The notes under the pieces are model-generated. The model had not been told where the DNA came from. It did not search any database and saw only the letters and a program-made list of their open reading frames with translations. 64,000 nt of DNA from Desulfovibrio psychrotolerans. Lineage in GTDB: Bacteria > Desulfobacterota > Desulfovibrionia > Desulfovibrionales > Desulfovibrionaceae. The stretch covers positions 1-64,000 of the forward strand of contig NZ_BLVP01000002.1 of NCBI RefSeq assembly GCF_013340305.1, given 5' to 3'. Positions 9,077 through 18,906 of the stretch are shown here, piece after piece; the first letter of the stretch is position 1, and each line of letters opens with the position of its first letter. The translations under genes were made by a program, and so were the position numbers.

Positions 9077-10729
9077 ATGCCAAATCATGGAATCATCCGC
9101 AACAGTTCGGTTGGTAATACTCTGAACAGTGAAGAACGGACAGGCCGCCAGCACACAACGCCCGCCCTTATGTTGCAGGGCACAAGTTCCAATGCCGGAA
9201 AAAGTGTGCTTACCGCCGCCCTGTGCCGCATTCTGCTGCAGGACGGATTTTCCGTCGCGCCGTTCAAGGCTCAGAACATGGCCCTGAACTCCTTTGTCAC
9301 CCCGGACGGGCGTGAGATAGGCCGTGCGCAGGCGGTGCAGGCGGCTGCGTGCAGGCTGGAACCGGACGCACGCATGAACCCGGTGCTGCTTAAACCCAAC
9401 TCCGACACGGGCTCGCAGGTTATTGTCATGGGGCACCCCGTGGGCAACATGCGGGTGAAGGAATACACTGCCTATAAAGCGCAGGCCTTCAGCACCGTGT
9501 GCACCGCCTACGACTCCCTTGCCGCAGAGCATGACATACTGGTGCTGGAAGGGGCGGGCAGTCCGGCAGAGATAAACCTGAAGGCCCATGACATTGTGAA
9601 CATGCGCATGGCGCAGTATGCGCGGGCCAAGGTGCTGCTGGTGGCCGATATCGACCGCGGGGGCGTATTCGCCTCGCTGGTGGGCACCATGGAATTGCTG
9701 GACGGGTGGGAGCGCGACCTTGTGGCCGGATTTGTGCTGAACCGCTTCCGGGGGGACGCCTCGCTGCTCGACCCCGCTCTTGCATACACCACGCGCAGAA
9801 CGGGCAAACCGTTTCTGGGCGTGGTGCCGGAAATTACCGCTCTGGGGCTGCCGGAAGAGGATTCCGTCTCATTCCGCGAAGGGCTGGGCGGGCGCACGCT
9901 GCGACGGGATGCCCTGCGTATTGAAGCGGGCACCGCAGGCATTGCCGGAGTTGTGGATATCGCCCTTGTAGACCTGCCGCACATAGCCAACTTCACCGAT
10001 GTGGATGCGCTGGCGGGGGAGCCGGATGTTTCCCTGCGAGTGGTGCGGCATCCCGGCGAACTGGGGCAGCCGGACTGTGTTATCCTGCCCGGTTCCAAGA
10101 ACACTCTGGGCGATCTGGCATGGCTGCGCACCAGCGGACTGGCCGATGCCCTGCTGGCATGCGCAGACGCACGGACCGGCAGCAGCGACAAACTGGGCGG
10201 CCCTGAAATTGTGGGCATATGCGGCGGGTTGCAGATGCTGGGGCAGCGGGTGGAAGACCCGCACAGCGTGGAGTCTGACCGGGCTGCCGGGCTGGTCTGT
10301 TCTTCCGGCGCAGGGTTGGGCCTGCTGGCCGTGCACACCGTGATGGGCGCGGACAAGGTGCTGGCGCGGGTTACGGCCACGCATACGGAATTTGGCCTGC
10401 CGTTGCGCGGGTATGAGATTCATCACGGGCAGACACGTGTGACGGATTCTTCAGAAACGCGGGCATGCGTTGTGGCGGATGACGGCCCGCCCATAGGCTA
10501 CACCAACGACCGCGGGGTGTGGGGAACCTATCTGCACGGGCTGTTCGATGCGGATGCATTCCGCCGCGCGTTCATTGACAGGTTGCGGGTGCGTCGCGGG
10601 CTGCCGCCCGTGGGCAGGGTGGTGGCACCCTACGGGCTGGAACCTGCTCTGGACAGGCTGGCAGATGCCGTTCGCGCAGCGCTGGACATGGAGGCCGTGT
10701 ACCGGCTGCTGGGGATTGCGCCGCGCTGA
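9077..10729 (+). CDS. cobQ: Cobyric acid synthase
   Basis: CobQ/CbiP uses ATP and glutamine to amidate side chains of adenosylcobyrinic diamide in cobalamin synthesis. Residues about 32-260 are the dethiobiotin-synthetase-like ATPase domain ([15 protein letters not shown], then [14 protein letters not shown]). The C-terminal half is the class I glutamine amidotransferase domain with nucleophile Cys in [10 protein letters not shown] and a His in the YEIHHGQT motif. Length is 550 residues from the ATG at 9077, which has AGGG six bases upstream; a longer frame from 8960 is unlikely. Its presence shows that this organism makes or completes B12, consistent with the B12-riboswitch metE in the same window. 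Confidence 0.93.
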   Translation: MPNHGIIRNSSVGNTLNSEERTGRQHTTPALMLQGTSSNAGKSVLTAALCRILLQDGFSVAPFKAQNMALNSFVTPDGREIGRAQAVQAAACRLEPDARMNPVLLKPNSDTGSQVIVMGHPVGNMRVKEYTAYKAQAFSTVCTAYDSLAAEHDILVLEGAGSPAEINLKAHDIVNMRMAQYARAKVLLVADIDRGGVFASLVGTMELLDGWERDLVAGFVLNRFRGDASLLDPALAYTTRRTGKPFLGVVPEITALGLPEEDSVSFREGLGGRTLRRDALRIEAGTAGIAGVVDIALVDLPHIANFTDVDALAGEPDVSLRVVRHPGELGQPDCVILPGSKNTLGDLAWLRTSGLADALLACADARTGSSDKLGGPEIVGICGGLQMLGQRVEDPHSVESDRAAGLVCSSGAGLGLLAVHTVMGADKVLARVTATHTEFGLPLRGYEIHHGQTRVTDSSETRACVVADDGPPIGYTNDRGVWGTYLHGLFDADAFRRAFIDRLRVRRGLPPVGRVVAPYGLEPALDRLADAVRAALDMEAVYRLLGIAPR

Positions 10730-10848
10730 GGGAGCACCTGTTCCGGCACGGTAAGAGTGCTCGGCATGGTAGGTTTGTTCTGGCCCGGTAAGGGTGCGCC
10801 TGGTCTGGAAATGGTACCGGGCTGACGCTTTGCCATCTGCCGTGCAGG

Positions 10849-13365
10849 TCAGCAGTAGCCACCGGACTCGCCGCCCGGTATGCAGGCCCGTTTGAGAAGG
10901 GCGGAGTGAATGGCCGATGCAAGGATATCCCGCTCGAAAGGCTTTATGACGTAGCCGTCCATGCCCGCCTCCAGCGCATCGTCCCTGTCGCGCGATGTGG
11001 CGTGGGCCGTGACGGCGATGACGGGAATGTCCTGCGGATTCATCGGGCTTGCGGCGTTGCGGATACGCCGGGTGGCTTCCAGACCGTCCATGACCGGCAT
11101 CTGTATGTCCATGAGTACCACGTCAAACCGTTGTTCATGCAGCTTTTCCAGCCCGGCCTTGCCGTTACGGGCGCATGTGACCATGTGGCCCATTTTCTCC
11201 AGTATTCTCTGAGCCATGATCATGTTCACCTGTTCATCCTCCACCAGAAGGATGCGCAGAGGCTGCAGCAGGCCGGAAGCGCTGTCTTCCGTTGCCGTAA
11301 GAAGGCAGATTGACTTGGCGGGCTCCCTGACAAGAACGTGAAAGGTAATGCTGGTGCCCTGACCGGGTTCGCTGTCCACCAGCAGGCCGCCCCCCATGAG
11401 TTCCACCAGCCGTTTCACAATGGTCAGCCCCAGCCCGGACCCCTGATAGCGCCTGCTGAGCGATCCGTCCACCTGTGTGAACGGTTCAAAAATGTGGTGG
11501 ATACGGGCGGGGGAAATGCCTATGCCCGTGTCGGCAACAGAGAAGAACAGCCGCCTGCACTCCGGCTGGCGGTCGGGCATGGCCCAGGTTTCCACCGTGA
11601 TCTGCCCGGAATCTGTGAACTTGATGGCGTTGCCCACCAGATTGAACAACACCTGACGGATGCGCCCGTCATCGCCCGCGTACAGGTCTCCGGGCAGTCC
11701 GTCACTCCGGACTTGCAGAGTAAGGCCCTTGGCCCGCGCCTGCTGGGCGAACAGGCTGGCGGTGTGGTCCAGTATGTCGCTGACACGGAAGGTTGATTCC
11801 AGCAGCGAGAGCTTGCCTGCTTCCATCTTGGTGAAGTCCAGCACATCGTTGAGCACCCGCAGCAGGTTTTTGGAAGATTGCAGCGCAGTATGGATGTAGC
11901 TGAACTGTTCCTCGGAAAGCGGCGTTTCCAGCAACAGTTGCAGCATGCCCATAAGGCCGTTCAGGGGGGTGCGCACCTCGTGGCTGATATTCGCCACGAA
12001 CTCCCCCTTGACCCGACTGGCGAGTTCCGCAGCTTCCTTGGCGGCTGAAAGGGCTGCTTCGTCCTTGAGCCGCCGGGTTATGTCGTGGACAATGGAGATG
12101 AGCCTGCGCCGCCCGTTCACTGTGAACGGGCCGGAATAGACTTCCACATCGCGCATTTCGCCGTTGGCAAGGCGGTGCCGGGTAATGATGTTGGTGATGC
12201 GTTGTTCCGAAAGCTTGGACAGCACTTCCCGCAGTTTTGCCTCCGGGAAGAGGTTCAGAAAGGCGATGCTCTTTCCGGCAAGCCGCTGGCGCGGATAGCC
12301 GTAATACGCTTCCGCAGCCTTGTTCAGGTCCAGAATATCCCCGCTTGCGCTGTCCAGCAGCAGCATGACGGAGTGGTTGTCCTCGAAAAAGGCGCGGTAG
12401 TGTTCCGCGCTTTCCTGCATAAGCTCCTCTGCGCGCTTGCGTTCTATGGCAATGGCTATCTGGTCTGAGCAGGCGGTGAGCAGGCAGACTTCGTCTTCGG
12501 TATAGACGCGTGATTCCGTGTATTCCTGCGTTGCCAGCACCCCTATGGCCTTGCCCTGCACACGCAGGGGAATGCCCAGCCACGCCAGCGGCACGGGGGC
12601 GGGGGTGCTCAGTGCGCCGGATTCGTTCAGCGCGCACAGTTCGGTGCCGGAGAACTGCACCGCGCCGTTGCGCCGCAGCGGTTCCAGACATAACAGGTTG
12701 TCTTTCCACCCGCAGGGGGGGCGTGCGGCCGCATTGCCCTGCCATGCACTATCCACGCAGTATCGGTAGTCGGGGCTGCCGTCATGGGGATTCATGAGCA
12801 CCACATACAGATTCTCGGCCTGCACTTCGCGGCGCAGAATGCCATGGATGGAGGCAAGCAGGGCGTCCAGACTCTCGGTGGTGTGGGAAAGACTCAGGAT
12901 TTCCAGAAGCACCGACTGCTGGTGGCGTGAGGCGGCCACTTCCCGGTCTTTGTGCAGAATGTCCGTAATGTCTTCCGAATACACGGCAAAGCGCCGGACG
13001 TGGTCGCCGTCCAGAATGGGGTAGACGTTGTGCGCAAAGGTTCTTCCGTTGCGGGTGTCCGTGAAGGCAAGAGGGGCCTTCTGCGTTATGCAGCGGTCCA
13101 GAATGGCCCGTCTGTGGCGTGCAACGGGGGCGGGCAGTACCTCGAGGATATTCCTGCCTATCAGGTCAGAGGGGGATCTGTCATAGTTGCGGGCGGCGGT
13201 TTTATTGGCGTGCAGTACGATGCCGTCTGCCCGTATGAGCAGTATGGACTGCCCGGTGGCGTCCAGCACGGCCCTCATGTCGGCTTCTGCATCAAGCGTC
13301 TGCGCTTTCAGTTGCGCTTCCAGTTGCGCAATGCGCTCCCGGGCCTGTTCAATTTCCGACTTCAT
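10849..13365 (-). CDS. Hybrid sensor histidine kinase (PAS-GAF-PAS-HK-REC)
   Basis: An 838-residue soluble hybrid kinase without membrane segments. Order: short coiled coil (1-30), PAS (about 32-135), GAF-like region (about 155-310), PAS (about 320-435), HisKA with phosphoacceptor His near 462 in NISHEVRTP, HATPase with the N box (NLVGNAIKFTD) and G boxes (DTGIGI, GSGLGL), and a C-terminal receiver with Asp near 753 (VVLMDIQMPVMDG). It probably phosphorylates its own receiver and then a phosphotransfer partner; none is adjacent. The start at 13365 is preceded by a G-run (GGGGGG) about five bases away. The signal is unknown. Confidence 0.9.
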   Translation of the reverse strand: MKSEIEQARERIAQLEAQLKAQTLDAEADMRAVLDATGQSILLIRADGIVLHANKTAARNYDRSPSDLIGRNILEVLPAPVARHRRAILDRCITQKAPLAFTDTRNGRTFAHNVYPILDGDHVRRFAVYSEDITDILHKDREVAASRHQQSVLLEILSLSHTTESLDALLASIHGILRREVQAENLYVVLMNPHDGSPDYRYCVDSAWQGNAAARPPCGWKDNLLCLEPLRRNGAVQFSGTELCALNESGALSTPAPVPLAWLGIPLRVQGKAIGVLATQEYTESRVYTEDEVCLLTACSDQIAIAIERKRAEELMQESAEHYRAFFEDNHSVMLLLDSASGDILDLNKAAEAYYGYPRQRLAGKSIAFLNLFPEAKLREVLSKLSEQRITNIITRHRLANGEMRDVEVYSGPFTVNGRRRLISIVHDITRRLKDEAALSAAKEAAELASRVKGEFVANISHEVRTPLNGLMGMLQLLLETPLSEEQFSYIHTALQSSKNLLRVLNDVLDFTKMEAGKLSLLESTFRVSDILDHTASLFAQQARAKGLTLQVRSDGLPGDLYAGDDGRIRQVLFNLVGNAIKFTDSGQITVETWAMPDRQPECRRLFFSVADTGIGISPARIHHIFEPFTQVDGSLSRRYQGSGLGLTIVKRLVELMGGGLLVDSEPGQGTSITFHVLVREPAKSICLLTATEDSASGLLQPLRILLVEDEQVNMIMAQRILEKMGHMVTCARNGKAGLEKLHEQRFDVVLMDIQMPVMDGLEATRRIRNAASPMNPQDIPVIAVTAHATSRDRDDALEAGMDGYVIKPFERDILASAIHSALLKRACIPGGESGGYC

Positions 13366-13513
13366 GCTGCCCCCCGGCAACGAATCTGTGTTTCATCCGC
13401 CCCTGCGCCGCGTGATCAAATCTCCCGCCCTGAAAAGAGGATAACACAAACAGCCGTACACGCCATTATACACTCCGCATTTTTTCATAGAGCATTCTAT
13501 ACGGATGCTGCAT

Positions 13514-13542
13514 TAAAAAAGGCGGCACAAGATTGTGCCGCC
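13514..13542 (-). terminator. Terminator of pot operon
   Basis: On the minus strand GGCGGCACAA pairs with TTGTGCCGCC and is followed by TTTTTT. It lies about 140 bp downstream of the potD stop. The remainder of 13366-13683 shows no gene. Confidence 0.85.
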
Positions 13543-13683
13543 CCGTGTTGCCCAAGGTCGTTTCGTACCGCAGAAGCCGGAATTTCCGGGAGCAGGTTTT
13601 CGCTGGTTCCGCCGTCCTGAGCGGGCAGAGCCTTTTTCCGCCTGCGCCTGTCTCCGGCTTTGCTCCGGTAAGTTTGCGGTCGG

Positions 13684-14736
13684 TTATCGGGTTTTGAGCA
13701 GTTCCCAGTAGCGTTCGTACACAGCCTTGGCTTCGCCCACGGACGAGGTGAATTCCGATGCGCCAAGGTCTTCCTTGGTGGGAGACACCGCGGCGTTCTG
13801 CTTCAGGTCGTCAGAAAGCAGTTCCCACCCTGCCGTATTGGGGGTGGAATAGAGATACTCCTCCACGATGAGCTTGGCTATTTCCGGGCGCAGGGTAAAG
13901 TCTATGAATTTGTGGGCGTTGTTCTTGTGCGCGGCACCGGAGGGGATGCACAGCGAATCCAGCCACAGGGGCAGGCCTTCCTGCGGGTAGATGAAGGCAA
14001 GGTCCGGGTTTTCTTCCATGGCGATCACGGCATCGCCGTTCCAGCTCATGCCTATGGAAACTTCCTCGCCTATGAACGCCTGCTTGGTGGATTCCACATT
14101 GAAGACCAGCACGGAGGGCTTGAGGGCAACCAGAAACTCATAGGCGGCCTTGATCTCTTCTTCATTGGTGGTGTTCACGGAATAGCCCAGCGCCTTCAGG
14201 GCAATGCCCATGGTATCGCGCATGTCGCTGGAGAGCAGCACCTTGCCCTTGAATTCAGGCCGGGCAAGGTCCTTCCAGCTTTTCACGGTGGCGGGGTCAA
14301 CATGCTTGGTGTTGACCATCATGCCGGTGGAACCCCACATGTAGGGTACGGAGTAGTCGTTTTCCGGGTCAAAGGGTCCGCCCAGTACTGTGGGGTCCAG
14401 ATTGCGGAAGTTGGTCAGCTTGGTCTTGTCTATCTCGCTGAGCAGACCCTGCTCCCGCATAAGGGACACAAAGTAGGTGGAAGGCACCACAATGTCATAG
14501 CCCTTGCCCTGCAGCAGTTTGAGCTTGGCAAACATGGCCTCGTTGGATTCGTAGGTGGTGTAGACAACCTTTATGCCGGTTTCCGCCGTAAACTTGTCCA
14601 GCACCTCCTGCGGCATGTATTCGCTCCAGTTGTACACATAGAGCACCTTGTCCTCTTCGGGTTCCTGCGCGGCATCCGCCGTGGTGGCGAAGACAGAAAG
14701 CAGCAGCGCAAGGGCGAGAAGCAGTCTTTTCATCAT
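13684..14736 (-). CDS. potD: Spermidine/putrescine-binding periplasmic protein PotD
   Basis: A 350-residue periplasmic binding protein of the polyamine ABC importer. Residues 1-22 are a signal peptide. The mature part has the PotD/PotF hallmarks: VLYVYNWSEYMP at the start, the YDIVVPSTYFV strand, and the YSVPYMWGSTGMMVN substrate-cleft segment. The start overlaps the potC stop (ATGA type), so it is translationally coupled as the last gene of potABCD. Substrate preference (spermidine or putrescine) cannot be read from the sequence. Confidence 0.93.
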   Translation of the reverse strand: MMKRLLLALALLLSVFATTADAAQEPEEDKVLYVYNWSEYMPQEVLDKFTAETGIKVVYTTYESNEAMFAKLKLLQGKGYDIVVPSTYFVSLMREQGLLSEIDKTKLTNFRNLDPTVLGGPFDPENDYSVPYMWGSTGMMVNTKHVDPATVKSWKDLARPEFKGKVLLSSDMRDTMGIALKALGYSVNTTNEEEIKAAYEFLVALKPSVLVFNVESTKQAFIGEEVSIGMSWNGDAVIAMEENPDLAFIYPQEGLPLWLDSLCIPSGAAHKNNAHKFIDFTLRPEIAKLIVEEYLYSTPNTAGWELLSDDLKQNAAVSPTKEDLGASEFTSSVGEAKAVYERYWELLKTR

Positions 14737-15551
14737 TTTTTCCTCGCTTTGGTCAGGGCGTGGGCGGCAAGAACCAGCACCACGGTCAGGGTGAACATGA
14801 CGGCACTCAGGGCGTTGATATCGGGTTTTACCCCCAGCCGGACCATGGAATAAATTTTGAGGGGCAGAATCTCAAAGGTCGGCCCCGTTACGAAAAAGCT
14901 GATGAGCACATCGTCCATGGAAAGGGTGAAGCTGAGCAGCCACCCCGCTGCCACGGCAGGCGTGAGCAGCGGCAGAATGACGTAGCGGAACGCTTTGGAT
15001 TCTGTTGCGCCAAGGTCTTTTGCCGCCTCCACAATGTGCTCGTTGAATTCCGCAAGGCGCGCCAGAACGGTCACCGCCACAAAGGGCAGGCACAGCGTGA
15101 CATGCGCGATGAGCAGCGTGGCAAAGCCCAGCTGTATGCGCAGTGCGATGAAGAAGATGAGCATGGAAATGCCCATCACAATATCCGGTGATACCGTGAG
15201 CACAAAGATGGAGCCGTGCAGCACCTTGCGCCCCCTGAAACGGTAGCGGTGCAGCACCAGTGCCGCAAGGGTGCCCAGTGCCGTGGCAAGGGTTGCCGCC
15301 AGCGTAGCCACCATAAGCGAGTTCACGGCAGCGTTCATAAGCTGCTGGTTGGCAAAGAGCTTGGCGTACCAGTCCCAGGTAAACCCGCGCCAGTCTGTGG
15401 CAAACCGGGCGCTGTTGAACGAATAGACCATAACCACCAGAATGGGCGCGTACAGGAAGAAGTACACTGCCCACATATAGGCTGCGGAAAGCCCCTTCAC
15501 CGTCCGCCGCCAGCCTGCGCGGGCATGTTCCCTGCTGTGCTGATCGGACAT
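14733..15551 (-). CDS. potC: Polyamine ABC transporter permease PotC
   Basis: A 272-residue inner-membrane permease with about six hydrophobic segments. The cytoplasmic coupling loop has the EAA-type motif (EAAKDLGATESKAFRYVILP) that docks on the PotA ATPase. The N-terminal YFFLYAPILVVMVYSFN segment and the sequence around NSLMVA are typical of PotC. It starts immediately after the potB stop, so translation is likely coupled. It pairs with PotB to form the transport channel. Confidence 0.92.
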   Translation of the reverse strand: MSDQHSREHARAGWRRTVKGLSAAYMWAVYFFLYAPILVVMVYSFNSARFATDWRGFTWDWYAKLFANQQLMNAAVNSLMVATLAATLATALGTLAALVLHRYRFRGRKVLHGSIFVLTVSPDIVMGISMLIFFIALRIQLGFATLLIAHVTLCLPFVAVTVLARLAEFNEHIVEAAKDLGATESKAFRYVILPLLTPAVAAGWLLSFTLSMDDVLISFFVTGPTFEILPLKIYSMVRLGVKPDINALSAVMFTLTVVLVLAAHALTKARKK

Positions 15552-16448
15552 TTAGGCGCCCTCCATTGCCAGCAGGTCGTCTTCGCCGCTGCTGTTTTTG
15601 CCGTTGCGGGACGATGCCCGCACACTGCGCAGATACAGCAGGATCATGACAATAAGGGTGAGCGTGAGCAGCGTGCTTGCCGCCGCGCCCAGAGGCCAGT
15701 CATGCGCCACGAGAAACTGGTTGGTGATGTAGTTGCCCAGCAGCATGAAGCGCGAACCGCCCAGAATTTCCGGCACATAGAACATGCCCAGCGCGGGCAG
15801 AAACACCAGCATGCAGCCCGCCACTATGCCCGGCATGGTCAGCGGCAGGGTAATGTGTCTGAAGGTTTGCATGCCGGAGGCACCAAGGTCTTTGGCGGCA
15901 TCCAGCAGCCGCATGTCCAGCTTTTCAATGGCGGCATAGAGCGGCAGAATCATGAACGGCAGCAGGGTGTAGGAAAAGCCTATGAAGATGGCAACATCCG
16001 TGTACATGAGCGAAAGCGGTTCGCTGATCAGCCCCAGCCAGAGCAGCAGATTGCTCAGCACGCCGCCGGACTTGAGGATAATGACCATGGCATACGTGCG
16101 TATGAGCGAGTTGGTCCAGAAGGGAATAACCACCAGCAGCAGAAGCCACGGGCGCACGGATGTGCGCGAGGTGGCGAGTATGTAGGCAAAGGGGTAGCCC
16201 ACCAGCAGGCAGACCAGCGTGGTTATGCCCGCAAGGCGGAAGGATTCCCAGAAGATGAACAGGAATACCGGGTCCAGCAGGCGGGCGTAGTTGCCCAGCG
16301 TGAACACGGGAGCGACAAATTCCTGCTGCCCGCGCTCCAGAAAGGTGGCAATGAACAGCAGGGCCTGCGGAATAAGTGCGAACAGGCTCAGCCACAGGGC
16401 CACGATAACGATGCTGGTCTTGGCGAACCGGCTAGTGATCTTCTGCAT
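15552..16448 (-). CDS. potB: Polyamine ABC transporter permease PotB
   Basis: A 298-residue membrane permease, partner of PotC. It has six predicted membrane segments and the coupling motif DAAKDLGASGMQTFRHITLP. The segment RTYAMVIILKSGGVLSNLL is typical of PotB. The start at 16448 lies inside the end of potA (17 bp overlap), as often seen in pot operons. It has a short C-terminal tail rich in Ser, Asn and acidic residues (RASSRNGKNSSGEDD). Confidence 0.92.
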   Translation of the reverse strand: MQKITSRFAKTSIVIVALWLSLFALIPQALLFIATFLERGQQEFVAPVFTLGNYARLLDPVFLFIFWESFRLAGITTLVCLLVGYPFAYILATSRTSVRPWLLLLVVIPFWTNSLIRTYAMVIILKSGGVLSNLLLWLGLISEPLSLMYTDVAIFIGFSYTLLPFMILPLYAAIEKLDMRLLDAAKDLGASGMQTFRHITLPLTMPGIVAGCMLVFLPALGMFYVPEILGGSRFMLLGNYITNQFLVAHDWPLGAAASTLLTLTLIVMILLYLRSVRASSRNGKNSSGEDDLLAMEGA

Positions 16449-17547
16449 CCAGCACCACCTCCCAGCCGTCCACCCATGTCACGGCCACACGCTCGCCTGC
16501 GTCGTAGATGATTTCCTCGTCGTCTTCGTTGAAGAATTCCGATCCCATAAGGGTTTTGCCGCCGTGGGCGTCATCCAGCCGGATGTGCAGGTCCACGGTG
16601 GCCCCTTTGTAGACGGTCTGGGCAATACGCCCGAGCAGGTGGGGTTCGTCCAGCATGCCTTCCGCCACGCGGTGCACGCGCAGGTCTTCCGGGCGCAGCA
16701 GCACCTTTACCGGACAGTTGTCCGCAAAGGTGCGCTTGCTATGCAGGTTCATGGGCACCCCCTCCACCTCGGCGGAATACATGCCGCCGTTGGAGGAGGA
16801 AAAGATGGTGGCGTCCAGAATGTTAATGTCGCCCACAAAGCGCGCTACATAAAGGTTGGCGGGGTCTTCATAAATTTCTTTGGGCGTGCCCACCTGCACT
16901 ATGCGGCCCTCGTTCATCACCACCACACGGTCAGACATGGCAAACGCCTCTTCCTGATCGTGGGTAACAAACACAAAGGTAATGCCCAGCGAGCGTTGCA
17001 ACTGCTTGATTTCCAGCTGCATGGCCTTGCGCAGCTTAAAGTCCAGCGCGCTGAACGGCTCATCCAGAAGCAGCACAAGGGGATTGTTCACCACGGCCCG
17101 CGCAATGGCCACACGCTGCTGCTGCCCGCCAGAAAGCTGGCCGGGGCGGCGGTCTGCAAGCAGCTCCATATGCACCATGCGCAGGGCATCGCGCACGCGC
17201 TGGGCAATGGCTGCCTTGTCCACGCCCGCCATTTTCAGGCCAAAGGCCACGTTGTCCCGCACAGACATATGCGGGAACAGGGCGTAGTTCTGAAAGACGG
17301 TGTTCACCTGCCGTTTTTCCGGCGGCACATCGTTCACCACCCTGCCGCCCAGCAGCACATCGCCGGTGGTAGATGTCTCAAAGCCGGAAAGCAGGCGCAG
17401 AATGGTGGTCTTGCCGCACCCGGAAGGTCCGAGAAGGGTAAGAAATTCGCCGTTGCGGATGCTCAGGTCAATGTCGGAAAGGGCGCAGGTGTCTTCAAAG
17501 ACCTTGGAAACGCCACGCAATTCGAAAATGGGGTCCGTGTTCGCCAT
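16432..17547 (-). CDS. potA: Polyamine ABC transporter ATP-binding protein PotA
   Basis: The 371-residue ATPase of the importer. It has Walker A GPSGCGKTT near residue 38, signature LSGGQQQR near 138, Walker B LLLLDEPFSALD, the switch His in VTHDQEEA, and a C-terminal TOBE-like regulatory domain (about 245-365). It is the first gene of potABCD. The ribosome site is weak (GGAA) and a CCCGG/CCGGG hairpin lies just before it, so initiation may depend on events in the leader, where a small open reading frame is seen. Confidence 0.94.
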   Translation of the reverse strand: MANTDPIFELRGVSKVFEDTCALSDIDLSIRNGEFLTLLGPSGCGKTTILRLLSGFETSTTGDVLLGGRVVNDVPPEKRQVNTVFQNYALFPHMSVRDNVAFGLKMAGVDKAAIAQRVRDALRMVHMELLADRRPGQLSGGQQQRVAIARAVVNNPLVLLLDEPFSALDFKLRKAMQLEIKQLQRSLGITFVFVTHDQEEAFAMSDRVVVMNEGRIVQVGTPKEIYEDPANLYVARFVGDINILDATIFSSSNGGMYSAEVEGVPMNLHSKRTFADNCPVKVLLRPEDLRVHRVAEGMLDEPHLLGRIAQTVYKGATVDLHIRLDDAHGGKTLMGSEFFNEDDEEIIYDAGERVAVTWVDGWEVVLDAEDH

Positions 17548-17664
17548 TTAAGTTCCATAACCCGGCATGGGCCGGGGCTTGCAGTGAATGACGCGCCAAG
17601 GCGCGTACCGCAACCGGGGTGCTGCGCTACGGGGACGGACTGGAGGAGCCTGAAAGGATAAGGC

Positions 17665-17811
17665 TCAGGTCGTGGGCAGCGCGGGGAACTGGCGTGTACT
17701 GTAGGGCTCGCCGGACTTCTGCTCGCCCAGCGACAGACGGAACCGCCGCACGGGGCGCGCGCGGTGGTACAAGGTGAGCAGAACGGTATGGCAGGGAGTG
17801 TGCCTGTTCAT
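17665..17811 (-). CDS. Candidate Arg-rich leader peptide upstream of potA
   Basis: A 48-codon frame, MNRHTPCHTVLLTLYHRARP onward, ends 117 bp before potA. Seven of 48 residues are Arg, and nearly all codons end in G or C, as in real genes here. A GAGGG lies about 11 bases before the ATG, rather far. Its stop falls next to a GAGCC/GGCTC hairpin, and further hairpins (ACGCGCC-TT-GGCGCGT, CCCGG-CCGGG) precede potA. I recognise no family. It may be a regulatory upstream ORF of a polyamine operon, or chance. Confidence 0.3.
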   Translation of the reverse strand: MNRHTPCHTVLLTLYHRARPVRRFRLSLGEQKSGEPYSTRQFPALPTT

Positions 17812-17995
17812 CAATGAAAAAGCCCTCAATCATATTGACGTTACAAGGCTTCTGCCACGATGCCGGACGGCATTCAAGTGTTTTGTTCAGCCGGAAGAAG
17901 ATGCCTTTTGTTATTCCACAAATTCAGGTGGTTATGCGTAGCGTTCCGGCGCGTGCGCAGGAGGCGTTTTCTGTGCCCGGCACACGCCCCGCAGG

Positions 17996-18415
17996 TCATG
18001 CGCCCCGCTTGATATTGTAAACCCCGCGCCCTTCCGCCACGTGCACCTCGCGGGTGCCTGCGGACCACACCACCACATGGGCGTTGCCCACCTTGTTGCC
18101 CAAAAGCCGCACCCGTGCTTCGGCATACAGATCGTGCGCTCTGGCGGGGCGCAGGTAGTCCACGCTCAGGGTAATGGTGGCTATGTGGTCTTCCGGCTTG
18201 CAGCGGGTCCACACGGCAAAGCCGCCGCATATATCCACAAGGCTGGAGATAACCCCGCCGTGTATCATGGAGCGTTTGGCGTGGCCGATGAGTGTTTCCT
18301 TGTAGGGAATGAACAGGCGCACGCATTCTTCGTCAATGTGGTCCACCTTCAGCCCGAGCAGCGTATGGAAGGGAAATTCGTTTTCAATAAAGCTGTGCAG
18401 GGAGGGAAAGGTCAT
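17996..18415 (-). CDS. PaaI-type hotdog thioesterase
   Basis: A 139-residue cytoplasmic hotdog-fold protein. The family signature HGGVISSLVDICGGFAVWT contains the His-Gly-Gly and catalytic-loop acid positions, and TITLSVDYLRPA is the conserved central strand. Family members hydrolyse acyl- or phenylacetyl-CoA thioesters; the substrate here is unknown. It lies 16 bp downstream of the acetyltransferase ORF in the same direction and may be cotranscribed with it. Confidence 0.85.
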   Translation of the reverse strand: MTFPSLHSFIENEFPFHTLLGLKVDHIDEECVRLFIPYKETLIGHAKRSMIHGGVISSLVDICGGFAVWTRCKPEDHIATITLSVDYLRPARAHDLYAEARVRLLGNKVGNAHVVVWSAGTREVHVAEGRGVYNIKRGA

Positions 18416-18431
18416 GGTGTTGTGTCCTTGG

Positions 18432-18863
18432 TTAGCTCTGGCGCATGATGATAAGTTCCTGATGCGGCAGCACGTCTGTATTCACAGCGCGTTGGTGTTC
18501 CCGGAACCCGCAGCGGTGGTAAAAGGCAACAGCCTGCGGGTTGGCGCTGAATACTTCCACGGAAAGGGAGCCTTTGAGTGCCGCAACGTGCCGGATAAGT
18601 GCAGACCCCACGCCTTTGCGAAAGTGCTGCGGCGCAACAAACAGACCGCCTATGGTGGTTTGCAGCATGCCGATAAAGCCCAGAATGCCGTTGTGGTCGT
18701 ATACCCACATTTCCGCCACGGGCAGGTAGTGGTTCTGCACCAGCTCCCGTTGGCGGCTCAGTTCTTCCTCGTTGAAAAAGGGGTGTCCCTCGCGGGAAGC
18801 GGCAAGCCAGATGTTCAGAACGGTGGTGCTGTCAGCAGAGTGGTACGGGCGGATTGGGAGCAT
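18432..18863 (-). CDS. GNAT family N-acetyltransferase
   Basis: A 143-residue acetyltransferase. The acetyl-CoA pyrophosphate loop is RKGVGSALI, preceded by the GGLFVAPQHF strand; NPQAVAFYHRCGF is the typical C-terminal motif. It resembles E. coli YjaB. I prefer the ATG at 18863 to 18950, since the longer form would overlap the upstream gene and the family N-terminus (IRPYHSADSTTVLNIW) starts at 18863. Neither start has a good ribosome site. Substrate unknown. Confidence 0.8.
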   Translation of the reverse strand: MLPIRPYHSADSTTVLNIWLAASREGHPFFNEEELSRQRELVQNHYLPVAEMWVYDHNGILGFIGMLQTTIGGLFVAPQHFRKGVGSALIRHVAALKGSLSVEVFSANPQAVAFYHRCGFREHQRAVNTDVLPHQELIIMRQS

Positions 18864-18906
18864 GATATGGTGGGTGGGTTGGAGTGCGTGAGGAGCTGTG
18901 TTCGAA

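Noticed and set aside
10741-10805. Direct repeat of about 25 bp with 37-bp period after cobQ
   Set aside because: Only about 20 of 25 bases match, there are just two copies, and no gene or site nearby gives it meaning.
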